Of a stretch of DNA of 64,000 nucleotides, positions 24,285-35,860 are shown piece after piece. Under the pieces are notes generated by a model, which worked only from the letters and a program-made list of their open reading frames with translations, was not told where the DNA came from and made no database searches. How positions within the stretch are numbered: position 1 is the first letter of the stretch; each line of letters opens with the position of its first letter. The position numbers and the translations under genes are program-made. Origin of the DNA: Dryomyza anilis (Eukaryota; Arthropoda; Insecta; Diptera; Dryomyzidae); contig OX638132.1 in the NCBI GenBank assembly GCA_951804985.1, positions 16,349,529 through 16,413,528 of the forward strand, given 5' to 3'.

Positions 24285-25312
24285 CACTAAATTGTCAACA
24301 AAGTAACTAAGAGCAATTTTTCTTGATAATGCAGAGGTTAATGTCTTAGGTATCAAATATGTTGTTGCTGGGAAAAATTTTTCGATCTAGCTTTGTCTGT
24401 AATATTCGGTATTGTGCACTGTTTTGTGTTGTTCGTCTGTCATTGTTATCGCCATCGCATACAACATAATCTCTGCATATTAAGAACAATTGCTCTTAGT
24501 TACTGTAAACATATCGACAGACAGACACACTAAAAAACAGATGGCGATGACAGACGAACAACACAAAACAAAGCACTATAGCGAATATTACAGACAGAGC
24601 AAGATCGGTGAGTACGACAACAGACATCAACACGTGTTCGTTTTTCGAAGAACACAACAACAATTTCGCGTGTTCTTCTTGGTTTTTAATAGTCAATAAA
24701 TTAACTTCTCAAAATCGACGAGAATAAATCATATTTACTTGTTAGAAAAACTAAGTAGTTTGCTTTCTTAATATTTAGATGATAAATTCTGAATTTTTAG
24801 TAACATTTTATTGATATTAGTTAAATTCTGCTATTTTTCATTTGGGCTAAATTCCTCTTCAGTCTGTCAGCGCCATCGCATACAACATAATCTCTGCATA
24901 TCAAGAACAATTGCTCTTAGTTACTGTCAACATATCGACAGACAGACACACTAAAAAACAGATGGCGATGACAGACGAACAACACAAAACAAAGCACAAT
25001 AGCGAATATTACAGACAGAGCAAGATCGGTGAGTACGACAACAGACATCAACACGTGTTCGTATTTCGAAGAACACAGCAACAATTTTGCGTGTTCTTCT
25101 TGGTTTTTAAAAGTCAATAAATTAACTTTTCAAAATCGAGGAGAATAAATCATATTTACTTGTTAGAAAAAATAAGTTATTTGCTTTCTTAATATTTAGA
25201 TGATAAATTTTAGATTTTCAGTAACATTTTATTGATATTAGTGAAATTCAACTATTTAACATTCGGGCCGAATTCCACTACAGTTTTAGAAATTTATTTT
25301 CCTCCGTGTATA
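24285..25312. repeat. Tandem duplication (about 421-bp unit) with internal hairpins
   Basis: The block CGCATACAACATAATCTCTG to GTGTTCTTCTTGGTTTTTAA occurs twice with 421-bp spacing (about 24455 and 24876). Within and upstream of unit 1 the sequence GTTCGTCTGTCATTG...GCCATC is the inverse of GATGGCGATGACAGACGAAC, so part is palindromic. The right end ATTTATTTTCCTCCGTGTA reappears inverted at 57549, identifying an element family. The 69-residue frames in both units are by-products. Confidence 0.75.
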
Positions 25313-26811
25313 TCCTCGATATCGATAAAGTCTCTCAAGTTTAGTGGGTAGAATTGCAAATACTTCTTGTGAAAATGAATTTTGAGCCTTTACCTCTTAA
25401 GGCATGATAAGTAGCCATCATTTCTCTACAATAGGCGGCTATTTTGTAACCAAGGAAGTAGTGATTTTAGAAAAATATAAAAATATCTACATTTTAAAAT
25501 TCTAATTGATTTAGTAAAACATGGAAAAACATGCTTTGAATTTTTTCGTTCAGTGTAATATGCAGTCGGGTGTTGCTTTTCGTTCCTGTAACCGATACAT
25601 TGTGTAACAAAATGTTCTGCATAAATGCAACATGCGTTTATTGCAGCAACACCTTTCGTCACATGGTTGCATCAATTGTCGCCTAGTTGCTCACGATCGT
25701 CTGGCGGATCACCTGCAAGTTGCACGCAATAAATCAATCATAATTATAATAAAAAAAGGCGTATATTGCTCTTGGCTTTAATGCCAACGCGTATTCATTC
25801 ATCGTTCTTCCGTAGATCGCGTTGCAGCAACCAATCGTTGTGGTTGCTACCGATCGACACAATGAAGAACGATTTCTGGTAACTTGTCCACAAATGAATG
25901 CAAATGTGCGATATTGCTGTATATTAACATTACTCAACACGTTATTTCCTATACACAGAAAAAAATCTATTGTTGCATGATGTTGGAAAATGTTAGTTGC
26001 CACAACTAAATTCATTCAGTTAAAACGAAATTTCAACAAACTGTTTAACGAAACAGTCATAGTCGAGTTAGCAATGCAAAAAATGTCAAATACATGCAAC
26101 AAATTTGGGAGTAGCCGTCAAAGTTAGGGGGTTTGTACAAAATTCGATACTTTATAGACGCCTCTTACGAAAACCTAGACGTTTCACTTTGATTACAAAA
26201 AATGGCATATTCAACAATGTTTCATAAAACAAGCATAAGTTTATTTTATCCATAAAACTAATTATTAAGTTATGTTAGCCACGAAAATAAACTCATTCTC
26301 ATTTTCTCCACGAACAGAAGCACAACTTTAACTATCCCACGAATAGAAACACATTTATACTACAGCTCCGAACAGAAGTATATTTTTAATTTTTTCACGA
26401 ATAAAAGCGTATGTTTATTTTCGATACAGATATCTCAACAGACTATTCTGGAAGCAAGAATTTTAAGTAAGTTCATGATGGACGTATTAATACCAATTTT
26501 TTTTTTTTTTTTTGGTATTTCATTGGTAAAATGCGTTATTGGAACATTATAGAAACGAACTGCTCCAATCGGCATTGGAGTTATTGATTAAACTTGTTCC
26601 CTTGGGTATTGGACAGAACCCAACTGAGTCATTAGACATTTGTTTAATCTCAGGTCCGATCTGTTCGCAAAACCGTCAATTGGTATAGCTTTCTTGAATG
26701 TTTCAATAAATCACATCTGGATTTTAAGGTATTGACCTCTAAATATCTGAAGAATTAATATTTTGTGTAGGTCTTATATTTCTTAAACTTGAAGTTATGT
26801 TATACAGCCCA
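25313..26811. other. Intergenic DNA; partial MITE and minor repeats
   Basis: A partial copy of the GTTAGTTG MITE family lies at about 25955-26060. 26300-26415 holds loose repeats of a CACGAAnAGAAGCA motif. A poly-T tract lies at 26499-26512. No gene was found. Confidence 0.45.
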
Positions 26812-27520
26812 AGTAACCACTTTGTGACAACTTAAGTGGTAGCCACACAATTGCCATTAAAGTGTGTGTTCTATATCATGCAAAAAATACTTATTTGCCA
26901 CCTAATTGTCAGTCAAAAAGCCCAGGGGCGAGGATTAGTTGCCACAAATTTCGATCCCTTAAAGTGTCGGTTCACCTATTTGGAACTTGAACTGTAATTT
27001 TAAATGTGGAACTTGTGTGGATCAAAAATAAAAATAATAAATATCCTACGCAGTGCCATTAACGTGAATGTTTGTAGTGCAATAAAACTGCACATAATGT
27101 CAAAAATATGCTATGGCATAATAATATAAGTCTTTACGAACAGAGTTTTCGGCAAACTACAACTCATTTATATCATTTTAAAGTTAATTAGCTGTATTAT
27201 TAATAAACATGTTCCTATTAGATTCTTCATTATATACATGGAACATATATGGAACAAAATACATTTTTAAATTTACGACTATTTTGCCACGTCAGAACAA
27301 TAAAGTTAGCTCCGCCCATTATCATATATGTTCCATTATTGGAATGTATGACTTATATATCACAGCATTGCGACATATTATTGCGTATGTTCCATACATG
27401 TTCTTAGCCACCGCTTTGCAACTAAAAACTACTAGTTTGCATCACTGGTGTTAGAGGTAACTCAAAAGCTACACATTTACGACAAGTGTTTGTGGCAATT
27501 GTCGAGCCGTGGTTATTTGA
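26812..27520. mobile_element. Possible TIR element, CAAGTAACCAC ends
   Basis: The left CAAGTAACCACTTTGTGACA and the inverted right end CAAATAACCACGGCTCGACA share the first 11 bases with one mismatch, and CACAATTGCC / ATTGCCACAAAC patterns follow. The identity is imperfect, so this is a tentative call. Confidence 0.35.
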
Positions 27521-27521
27521 G

Positions 27522-28615
27522 AGGGTGTTTGGTTCATCGATGTCAATAATTCATGGGGTGATTCTATGACTCAAAAATATAAGACAATTTTAAATACAAA
27601 AAAAACGAATAATTTTGCATCTAGTTTAAGAAACAGGGTGTTTAAGAGATACACATTAATGACATTACCTAGTCAAAAAAATTTGCTAATAACTATAATC
27701 TGTTTATAAATGCATATAAAATGTCAACTAATGTTTTAGAAAATTAAATTTCCATCCACATCTTTGATTTCATTATCATGATTTCTTCCTTTATTAGAAA
27801 GTACGTAAAGTTGATATTTACAAAAATAAAAATACAAATTTTTACTTTGTCATTGATTATCTCAAAATTTCGTTATAGATCACTCCATGTTTTTCTAATT
27901 TATAATGATAAACCAGTTCATTCCCAGTACTTTCTAACTAATAACAGTAATTTTGAACTGGGAAGTTATGCTGCAAAAATAATTATACAGTGGAGGGTCT
28001 TGTGATTTGGTGGTTGAAATTAAAAAAAAAACATCGAAATAATTGAGAAATAATTTTAAATATTTATTAAGATTATAATCATTATCATATTACTTTACAG
28101 AACATATTTTCTGATTATATTTCCAAACATAACATTTTTACATGTTTAATTTTACATTTAACATGTTTAATTATTTCTGCAGCATATCTTACTAAGTTAA
28201 AATCCCTGTTATTAGTAAGAAAATTCTAAGAATGAACTTGTCTATAATGATAAATTTAAAAAAATGGAATGATCCGTAACGAAATTTTGAGAAAATCAAT
28301 AACAAATCAAAATTTGTACTTTTTTTTGTAAATTTCAATTTTATGTACATTTTAGAATAGGAAGAAATCATGGGTTTCGCAAATGTGATATATCATTTAA
28401 AAGGTAATTTAATTGTCTAAAACACGAGTGCAAAATTGGCATTAATTATATTAACAACATACACTTTATAACCAATTAACTAGGTAATAAGCATCTCTTA
28501 AACACCCTGTATCTTAAACTGGGTGCAAAATTAGACATTTTTGTATTTATCATTTTCTTATTTTTTTGAGTCATAGAATGACACCATGAATGAACATCGA
28601 CGTATCACACACCCT
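27522..28615. mobile_element. 1.1-kb foldback element with about 500-bp arms
   Basis: The left AGGGTGTTTGGTTCATCGAT and right ATCGACGTATCACACACCCT ends pair. The pairing continues inward: ATTCTATGACTCAAAAA with TTTTTTGAGTCATAGAAT, CAGGGTGTTTAAGAGAT with the block near 28490, the ATTTCTTCC stretch near 27781 with GGAAGAAAT near 28361, and CTAATAACAG near 27938 with CTGTTATTAG near 28208. The centre is near 28060. A partial arm is repeated at 29862-30000. Non-coding on both strands. Confidence 0.85.
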
Positions 28616-29861
28616 GTACATATTTCTTTAATTAGTTATAAAATTCGCAACACTTCAACAAATGTTTTAACCACTCCAATGAACAATTTTCTCAAACTTA
28701 TTTTTAAGAATGTGATTTTTTTTTATACTGTTCAATATATTTTGACCACAAAATGATGTCCAGAAATTTAAATGTTTCTGGCAAAAATCCAGTATAATTC
28801 AAAATGCCAAGAACTACAACATGTTAGCAATAAAACACACGACACCACAAACCCATCAAAAACACCCGACGAGTTTAATGCCTTCAAAACCGATTACATG
28901 GTGAACTAGAAGAAGTGATGGTGATGATAATGATAACGACAATGATGTTGATGATGTTCATGATTATGATGATGTTGATGATGTGGATGCTGCTATTCGA
29001 AATGATAATACGGATTTGTCCCTAGGCAAACATAGCTGCATCTGACGTAAGTGCTGTTGCTGTTGCATGGTTTTTCATTGTCTGGCTTATAGCAATATTT
29101 TTTGATTTGTTGGCTGCTGTTGCTAATGCTGCTGCTATTACCAATGCTGCTGCTGTTGCTAATTCCATTCAAGTTGCACTTCAGGCGCTTTTATTTTGCA
29201 TGCGAAAGTGTTTCGGCTTCAACTTGCAGCACTTGAACTCAAACAAATCCGGTGGCAAAGTGTGCAAGGAAGACTTCCGGTTATTGATGTTGCTACCTTC
29301 CTTCTTTCATTCTATTGTTGTGGCCTGTGGGTGCAATTGTTGTATATTGTTGACGTTCTACATAGCAACATGTGCTGCTATTGGCAATCACAACAATAAA
29401 CAGCATCAACAGCTAACATACCCAGCAGCAGCAACATCAGCTGCAGCAAATGATATGCGGTGTGACTTTTGTGCTTGTTTGTGATTTATTCGAAATGCTT
29501 GACAACAGATTTCATTGTAATGCGTTGCACTGCACAGCATCGACAACAATTGTCGCTAACCAACAACACCCAGCCAGTCAAGTGCAGTGTAGTGATTAGG
29601 TTGGCAATTGAAAAAGCAAAGATGGCGTCTGCTGTCAGCAATCTTTGGTAATGACTTGGAGTCAAGTGTTGCTGTGGTTTGGCTGTGTTGTTGGGCATCA
29701 CATGGCATATAATAAACTTGGCATGGTTATTTGTAAAAGCCATAAGTTATAAATTTCAATAATGCTTTTGTGTCAGCAACGTCCCTTTATTCTATACCTA
29801 CTTTCAGCAATAACTGGAAAATATAACGATTTTTGAGGAATTTAATATAACAATGATATAA
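28616..29861. other. Intergenic DNA with GATGAT repeat and CAG/GCT-rich tract
   Basis: A degenerate GATGAT/GATGTT microsatellite lies at about 28916-28990. About 29040-29720 is less AT-rich with GCTGCTGTTGC and CAGCAGCAACA triplets. A 125-residue frame at 29107-29484 (Ala-rich start) and its overlapping alternatives have no splice or family support, so I read them as products of triplet composition. Confidence 0.4.
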
Positions 29862-30000
29862 CAGGGTGTTTGGTTCATCAGGATTCACAGGGTGTTGTGT
29901 TTGGTTCATCGATGTCAATAATTCAGGAGGTCATTCTATGAATCAAAAAAATAAGAAAATATCAAATAAAAAAATGTCTAATTTTGCATCCACTTAACCC
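29862..30000. repeat. Partial arm of the AGGGTGTTTGGTTCATCG foldback family
   Basis: ACAGGGTGTTTGGTTCATCA appears, is restarted once (GTTTGGTTCATCGATGTCAA), then ATTCTATGAATCAAAAAAAT and AATTTTGCATCCA follow, as in the left arm at 27522-27650. Only one arm is present. Confidence 0.7.
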
Positions 30001-30411
30001 TTAAAAGCCGGCCTTTTTTTTACCAAAAAAAATATATGTTATCGAGCTCGCGGTTCTGGACAACGTTTGTTCTATGACTTTGCTCATAGGTGTTACTTAC
30101 TTTAACCAAATCAAAAATACCTCGTTGGTTCCTTGCGGAACCACTGGACACCTGGACTTCAAAATTGAAAAAGTGAATTTTGTACTTAAGAATTTTTAAA
30201 GCAAAAGTCAAGAAATTTTATTATGAAAAATCGTGAAAAATGTAAAAAAAAATATTAAAGTATGAATATTTGTGGTTTGTTTTGATGAAACATTTTTTTT
30301 ATGGATTCACTACGACCATTGCTGATGCCATATTCACAACATTAATTTCCAAGCACTTATTCTGTTCGAAAATCAGGAATTCTGTTGTTTATAAACAACA
30401 AACTTAAATAA
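30001..30411. other. Intergenic DNA, nothing recognised
   Basis: AT-rich; a short palindrome TTGTTTATAAACAA lies at about 30383 just before the mini-me copy. Confidence 0.4.
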
Positions 30412-31150
30412 AAACCAGTTGGGAAGGTTAGATCACATGGGAAATTTTAAAGTAGGTGTAATTATGATAGTTAGGATTATCAAAATTATAGTCGGTCTAA
30501 GCTGACTATAAATACCCTACACATATGTGTGGTTACCATTCAAAGTGATATATAGGTCACCAGGGTATACGAATCCTGAAAATAACTACAAACATTCAAT
30601 CGCTGAAGAATTTCCATTCATTTGATACCCATATTTACATATGGGTAGGTGTACCGAATTTCGATTTCTTTTTTGGTGAACCACAAGTCTTTTAGCCGGA
30701 AAACATTTTTATCATGTATTTGAGCATGATGTCAATATATATTTGACCAAAAAAGTTTACCTAAGCGCGTATACAGTAAAATTGATCTGTATATGTAAAT
30801 TTTATATGAGGTATTTGAACATAAGTGGTCGCATCATAGGTCACAATGGACCGATCTCGCCAATTTTTTCGCACATACAGCGTAGGTATATTAGTAATCT
30901 AAGTTATAAGTTTCATTTATCTAGCTCTTCAATTTTAAAAGTCTTAGGGATTTCAACAGACAGACAGACAGACAGACAGACGGACAGACAGACGGACAGA
31001 CAGACGGACAGACGGACATCGCTAAATCGACTCAGGAGGTCATGCTGATCAAGAATATATATACTTTTCCATACCGGAGATGCTTCCTTCTGGGTGTTAC
31101 AAACGGCGTACCAAACTGAATATACCCTTTCACTCTTAGTGTAGGGTATA
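30412..31150 (+). mobile_element. mini-me / DINE-like element (copy D, full length)
   Basis: A 739-bp copy with the same head, palindromes, GACA/GACG array (about 30957-31017) and CACTCTTAGTGTAGGGTATA end as copy C. The array is shorter than in C, consistent with microsatellite change after insertion. Confidence 0.8.
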
Positions 31151-31721
31151 AACATAAAAAACGTTTCTATAGAATTTCACATATGAGTCATTCCACATCA
31201 AATCAACCGAACAAATTCAAATTATGGCAGCACCATTTTAGAATTTTATGAAATTTGTAAATGTGGTGAAACAACATAAAATTAATAAATTGTTCAAATT
31301 TCAGCTTCCCAGCTGGTGTAGTTTCAGACATTTGGTGATTTAAAATAGAAAAAAACTTTATAAAAATCACAAATGTGGTGGTAATCAATTAAACGTAACT
31401 TAAGTTGTAGTCAACCAAAATAAAATACAAAGGTCTTATTTTAAAGATAATAAAATTGCCAAAAAGATGTCTTACAATTTCTATACCACGTTGATTTAAT
31501 AGTGGTCAGTTTTAAACAAAGTATATTTCAAAAGGACATATCTCAAAAAGCAACCTTTTTAAAATTTTTTAAATTAATATATATTCAAGGTTGACTTTTT
31601 AGCTATTATTTAAGATTTTAACTAGAGTGGTAAAATCACGGGTTCAGAAGTTATGTGTAAGTTATGTATATGCCAAAAAATGAACGAAAAATAAATATTT
31701 TGATTGAAATTTGGTTTTATG
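31151..31721. other. Intergenic DNA, nothing recognised
   Basis: AT-rich sequence without supported exons or repeat ends. Confidence 0.4.
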
Positions 31722-31966
31722 AACAGCATTCATCAATATGATGTACATATAGGTTGTATTTGTATTTGTTCATTAATATGATGAACAAATACATATATTT
31801 GCTTCATCATTTAGAGAAACACTTTCATCAAATCATTCATCAAATTGAGAATGAATTCATAATATTGATGTTTTGCAGTTATCAATATTATATATCGTTC
31901 TTCAATGCAATGAATCATGCTTTTAAGAATGAAATTCAATAATATGAGAATGATATTTTGTCTGTG
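31722..31966. mobile_element. MITE of the TTCATCAATATGATGAA family
   Basis: ATTCATCAATATGATGTACA on the left, ATTCATTAATATGATGAAC inside, and GAAATTCAATAATATGAGAA with TCTGTGTA at the right. Same palindromic core as 22488-22735. Confidence 0.55.
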
Positions 31967-32113
31967 TATTGATATCAAATATGAAAAGTAAACAGAAAGC
32001 ACATATTGTTGAGTACTTACTTCTGAGTGTACTTACTGAGTGTCTAGATTGTAGAGGAACACCATTCTTATACTTTAGCTTTAAATTTAAGAAATTTCAT
32101 CACATTTTAAACT

Positions 32114-33320
32114 AGGGGAGACCAGGGCTAAGTCGACACTTTTTTTTCAGTGCTAATTTTGACCACCATATCAATGCCGCGGTAGCTCAGTGGTTACTGC
32201 GTTGGACTGCGTGCCGAAAGGTCCCCGGTTAAAACCTGGACTGGGGCTAACAACATCTTTTCATAGAAACATTTTTCTATACCGCGCTACCTCTCGGCAG
32301 TAAATGGCAAACCTCCGAGAGTAAAAACATTGCCTATGAAAAGCTCTCACCCGCCGTTCGGATTCGGCAACAAACTGTAGGTCCCACCACTTTGAGTACA
32401 AATATAACACGCACTGCTCAAAATGGTGAGAGAGCTCGGCCTAAGTTCTTATAGAACTGTAGTGCCAAACTATTATTATTATATCAATAACATAGGACAA
32501 AAATAATAATACAGTTGGATAGATTGATTCATTAGTTAAAAATGGTCCATAAGTTGTAAAGATCTACAATATTTAGTTTTCACGAAACAAATGCAAATGC
32601 GACCCAACCTCAAAACTGATTCTGAAAATAGGCTGGGGTAAAGTCAACACTACCCACTTTTTCCGCGATTGCACATTTTTGCTGATATCTTTCATTTTGA
32701 TTGAATTATATATTCCAAGATAAAACTATTCGAACTGTTTTATTCCGGTCCCGCGAAGTTGTTTGACCATTATTCATATTATTCACATTTTATCTATTTT
32801 TTGCAATAACTTCTTAAATCATGGTCAAATGATTTACAAGTCTCCTTATATTGCAAGAATGGACTATTTTGGAAAAATCATAGAACAAAAAGTTTCATAA
32901 ATTATATTTTCGCCGAATCTACTTTGACCAAACGCTTATGTGTCGACTTTACCCCACGAGACTTTGTCTAATATTATTGGCATAAAAATGCGAATTGAAT
33001 GGAGAAATAAAATAAAAATCAACACGACATGATAAGTGAACCCCTTACTACGTAAAACTCACAACAAAATATATAAATAATCAAAACTTTAATGCCAAGT
33101 ATAAGTTTACTGCGTTATCAATATGTAACTTTTGGAGTCAAAAAACACATTTCATTACAAAAAACTGAAGTTCCAGCACAAAATGGATTTCTCTTCTTTG
33201 GTAACAGTGGCATCTAATGTTACGTGTACAGTATCAATTTGAAGTTGATCTGACATCCCATTCGCGTTTTAAAGCAAAAGTTGACTTTGCCCCGATGTCG
33301 ACTTAGCTCCGGTCTCCCCT
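32114..33320. mobile_element. TIR element with TAGGGGAGACC ends, carrying a nested SINE
   Basis: The left TAGGGGAGACCAGGGCTAAG plus TCGACAC and the inverted right TAGGGGAGACCGGAGCTAAG plus TCGACAT form TIRs of about 27 bp with two to three mismatches. Internal variants of the same motif (GGGGTAAAGTCAACAC near 32635, GTCGACTTTACCCC near 32942) show a repeated substructure. No transposase is encoded. Removing the nested SINE (32176-32480) leaves about 900 bp. Confidence 0.8.
32176..32480 (+). repeat. Complete tRNA-derived SINE with 8-bp target duplication (copy c)
   Basis: The best copy in the window. A tRNA-like head (GCCGCGGTAGCTCAGTGGTT) with an A-box, a GGTTAAAACCTGG B-box region, a tRNA-unrelated body (ACCGCGCTACCTCTCGGCAG; AAACTGTAGGTCCCACCACT) and a TATTATTATT tail. 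The direct repeat ATATCAAT flanks it exactly (32168-32175 and 32481-32488). It would be mobilised by a LINE in trans, and pol III transcription would start from the internal promoter. Confidence 0.93.
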
Positions 33321-33414
33321 ACTGTGTATTGATATCAATTTTGAAAATAAATATTACGGTACCAGAGATTTAAGTAAAAAGAGAGCGCATATTTTTGAGT
33401 AGTTACTTCTCAGT

Positions 33415-34170
33415 GTTTTACATTTACATTTACCATTAATAAATGTAATTCAGAGAAGTTCAATTTAAATTCAGATACTCCATTTGAATTTCAAAAGACA
33501 TAAATTGAAATTCAGGAATTCCATTTGAAATTCAAAAGACATCAATTGAAATTCAGAAATTCCATTGGACATTCAAAAGACATCACTTGAAATTCAGAAA
33601 TCACTTGAAATTTTGTAAATACTCATACGATGTAAATTTACATTAACCATTTACAAATGTAATTCAGAGAAATTCAATTGAAATTCAGGAGTTCCATTTG
33701 AAATTCAAAAGACATAAATTGAAATTCAGAAATTCCATTGGAAATGCAAAAGACATCACTTGAAATTCAGAAATCACTTGAAATTTTGTAAATACTCATA
33801 CGATGTAAATTTACATTTACCATTTACAAATGTAATTCAGAGAAGTTCAATTGAAATTCAGGAGTTCCATTTGAAATTCAAAAGACATAAATTGTTATTC
33901 AGGAATTCCATTTGAAATTCAAAAGACACCAATTGAAATTTTGAAATTCAAAAGACATCACTTGAAATTCAGAAATCACTAGAAATTTTGTAAATACTCA
34001 TACGATGTAAATTTACATTTACCATTTACAAATGTAATTCAGAGAAGTTCAATTGAAATTCAGGAGTTCGATTTGAAATTCAAAAGACATAAATTGAAAT
34101 TCAGAAATTCCATTTGAAATTCAAAAGACATCAATTGAAATTGTAAATACTCATTCGACGTTAATTTAAA
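33415..34170. repeat. Tandem array of an about 170-215-bp unit with TTGAAATTCA sub-repeats
   Basis: AAATGTAATTCAGAGA landmarks occur at about 33441, 33655, 33828 and 34030, giving four unequal units. Each unit holds three to six short sub-repeats of the form TTGAAATTCA plus AAAGACAT or GGAGTTCCAT, and units end GTAAATACTCATACGATG. Length variation comes from sub-repeat number. Confidence 0.9.
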
Positions 34171-35081
34171 AATTACATTAAAACTGTTGACACCACGAAT
34201 ATCATTTACGATGTACGATGATGTAATAATGTATTTTAAAAGTTTGTGAATAGAATACTATTTAAGAATAAATTAAATAAAATATATTATTAAAAAGAAA
34301 TAGTCAATTGCTAATATAATTCTCCATAATTATGGAGAAATTAGTGAAACTCGTATCGTGGTAACAGATACCAAATAAAATATAAACTTTAGACAATTTA
34401 ACAAAAATCCAATTAAAACCAAATACAATGAAATACAATATGCTGCTTCAATGATGTATGTAATCATATTTTGGTAGCACTTGTATATGAAACAAATATT
34501 TACTTTCAACACTACGTAATTTGAATTTTCCTCGAAATTGAAGTACGTAATCGAAACTCAATAAAAAAAAATGCAACGCGCAAAAATCATCCATAAAGTA
34601 CCCCTGTTTAATAAGAATTCTGCCACAAACACATAAAACAAATCAAAATAATAAATAGCCTCATTAAGGGCATTAAGCACCATAGTTAAAAAAACATATA
34701 AAATCACATACCAAAAATGCATGAAAATGTTCTAAGGATTCATTAGCATTTGTATGTAATAAAAACAAAAATACCAAAATAAAAGGGTTGTGCCAATGAC
34801 TAAAAGGGGTGTCTTGCAAAAAGGTATTCCTTACATAACCTTTAAACCGAGACGGTGAATTTTGTATAATTTTGAATAAAGTTTCATTGTCATTTAGATT
34901 TAGCTTACTTAGTATTTACTGCTTAGTTTTTGAGTCAGACAAGTTTTCCAGCTGATTTAGTTGAACCTTGAACCACATTCGCTGTATTTGCGCGTCGTGT
35001 TACCTATAGAAGCAGGCTATATTTTTGGTGTTTGACAAAATAAAAAGAAATTGCAAACTCATTTTTGTGTGAATGACTAAT
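34171..35081. other. Intergenic DNA downstream of the unknown minus-strand gene
   Basis: AT-rich. The short palindrome TTCTCCATAATTATGGAGAA lies at about 34319. No exon was found. Confidence 0.4.
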
Positions 35082-35087
35082 TTTATT
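35082..35087 (-). promoter_or_regulatory. Possible polyadenylation signal of the unknown gene
   Basis: TTTATT on the plus strand reads AATAAA on the minus strand, about 150 bp past the stop codon at 35235. In such AT-rich DNA this hexamer is common, so the call is weak. Confidence 0.35.
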
Positions 35088-35234
35088 CGCTAAACATTGC
35101 AATCGAAAAATATGTTTGTGGAAAATTAAGGGAAACTAGCAAATTCAGGCAATAAAATAAAAAATGTTCCGTTTTCTGATTCTAAGGAATTTAGTTGCGT
35201 TGATTTCTTCGCTTTTTTTAGTAATTTTAATATC

Positions 35235-35512
35235 TCAATGCTTTGTTGCTCCATCGCACTCTTCGGATATGGCCAGCGTGTGCACCTGCTCCTGCAACTC
35301 GTTCTCAGACTCCTCATCGACATCGTCCTGGTTCGGTTTGGCGGACGTCTTTCTGTTTGCGACAAATTGTTGTCGCTTGAACACCGAGTTCCAGTAGTTG
35401 GAGAGCGAGCTCTTGAGACCCGATTTAACGGGTGCGCTGCTGCTGGAGCCGCACTCTTGTGCGTCCTCCACGATGTGTCCGGGCGTCATGACCGAGGGAG
35501 AGCTTTGGGTTT
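35235..35512 (-). CDS. Exon 2 of the unrecognised gene
   Basis: Preceded on the minus strand by CTTCCTTCTTCGCAG. It encodes ETQSSPSVMTPGHIVEDAQE and onward to the stop codon at 35237-35235. Confidence 0.75.
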
Positions 35513-35860
35513 CTGCGAAGAAGGAAGTTCAAGTGAAAAAATGAAATGACTCTATTAACGGTGACACTCACCGCCACTATGCCTGTGCATGCCGCCCAGA
35601 CGCAGATGAAATCGGCGCGGCTTTTCCGTTTGTTTGCTCTGCTCCACATCCTGTTCGACCGGCTCGATGTTGTCAGTGGCCGGCTGCTGCGCCCCATTGG
35701 CTGCGATACGTTTGCTGTTCATCTTGAAGAAGCGCTTTAGAGAGTTGGACTTGGAGGTGTCGATCTTCTCGTCGGCGGGTTTCGCGTCGCCGGGTTCGTC
35801 GCCGTCCAAGGAGAGCGGGATGTCGGTTAGCTTCGGCGCGCTGTTGATGCTCTGGGCCAT
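35235..35860 (-). CDS. Unrecognised 188-residue protein, two exons
   Basis: Exon 1 (35572-35860) starts MAQSINSAPKLTDIPLSLDG. Exon 2 (35235-35512) ends SEECDGATKH. The 59-nt intron (35513-35571) has a GTGAGT donor and a pyrimidine-rich CAG acceptor, and the phase-1 junction makes one open frame of 189 codons. The DNA is much richer in G+C than its surroundings, as expected for coding sequence. The protein is hydrophilic: acidic start, a basic stretch NSLKRFFKMNSKR, a Gln/Glu-rich middle, HLRLGGMHRHSGG at the junction, a LSNYWNSVFKRQQF segment (the only aromatic, possibly helical part) and an acidic C-terminus. No signal peptide or membrane segment is seen. I do not recognise the family. It is divergent to unc79. 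Confidence 0.8.
35572..35860 (-). CDS. Exon 1 of the unrecognised gene
   Basis: The start codon is at 35860-35858, the first ATG after in-frame AT-rich 5' sequence. The 3' border is GGCG|GTGAGTGTCAC on the minus strand; it ends in phase 1. An upstream non-coding exon cannot be excluded. Confidence 0.75.

Noticed and set aside
29107..29484. 125-residue frame, Ala-rich start followed by Cys-containing part
   Set aside because: Triplet-rich tract with alternative open frames on both strands and no recognisable domain or exon borders.
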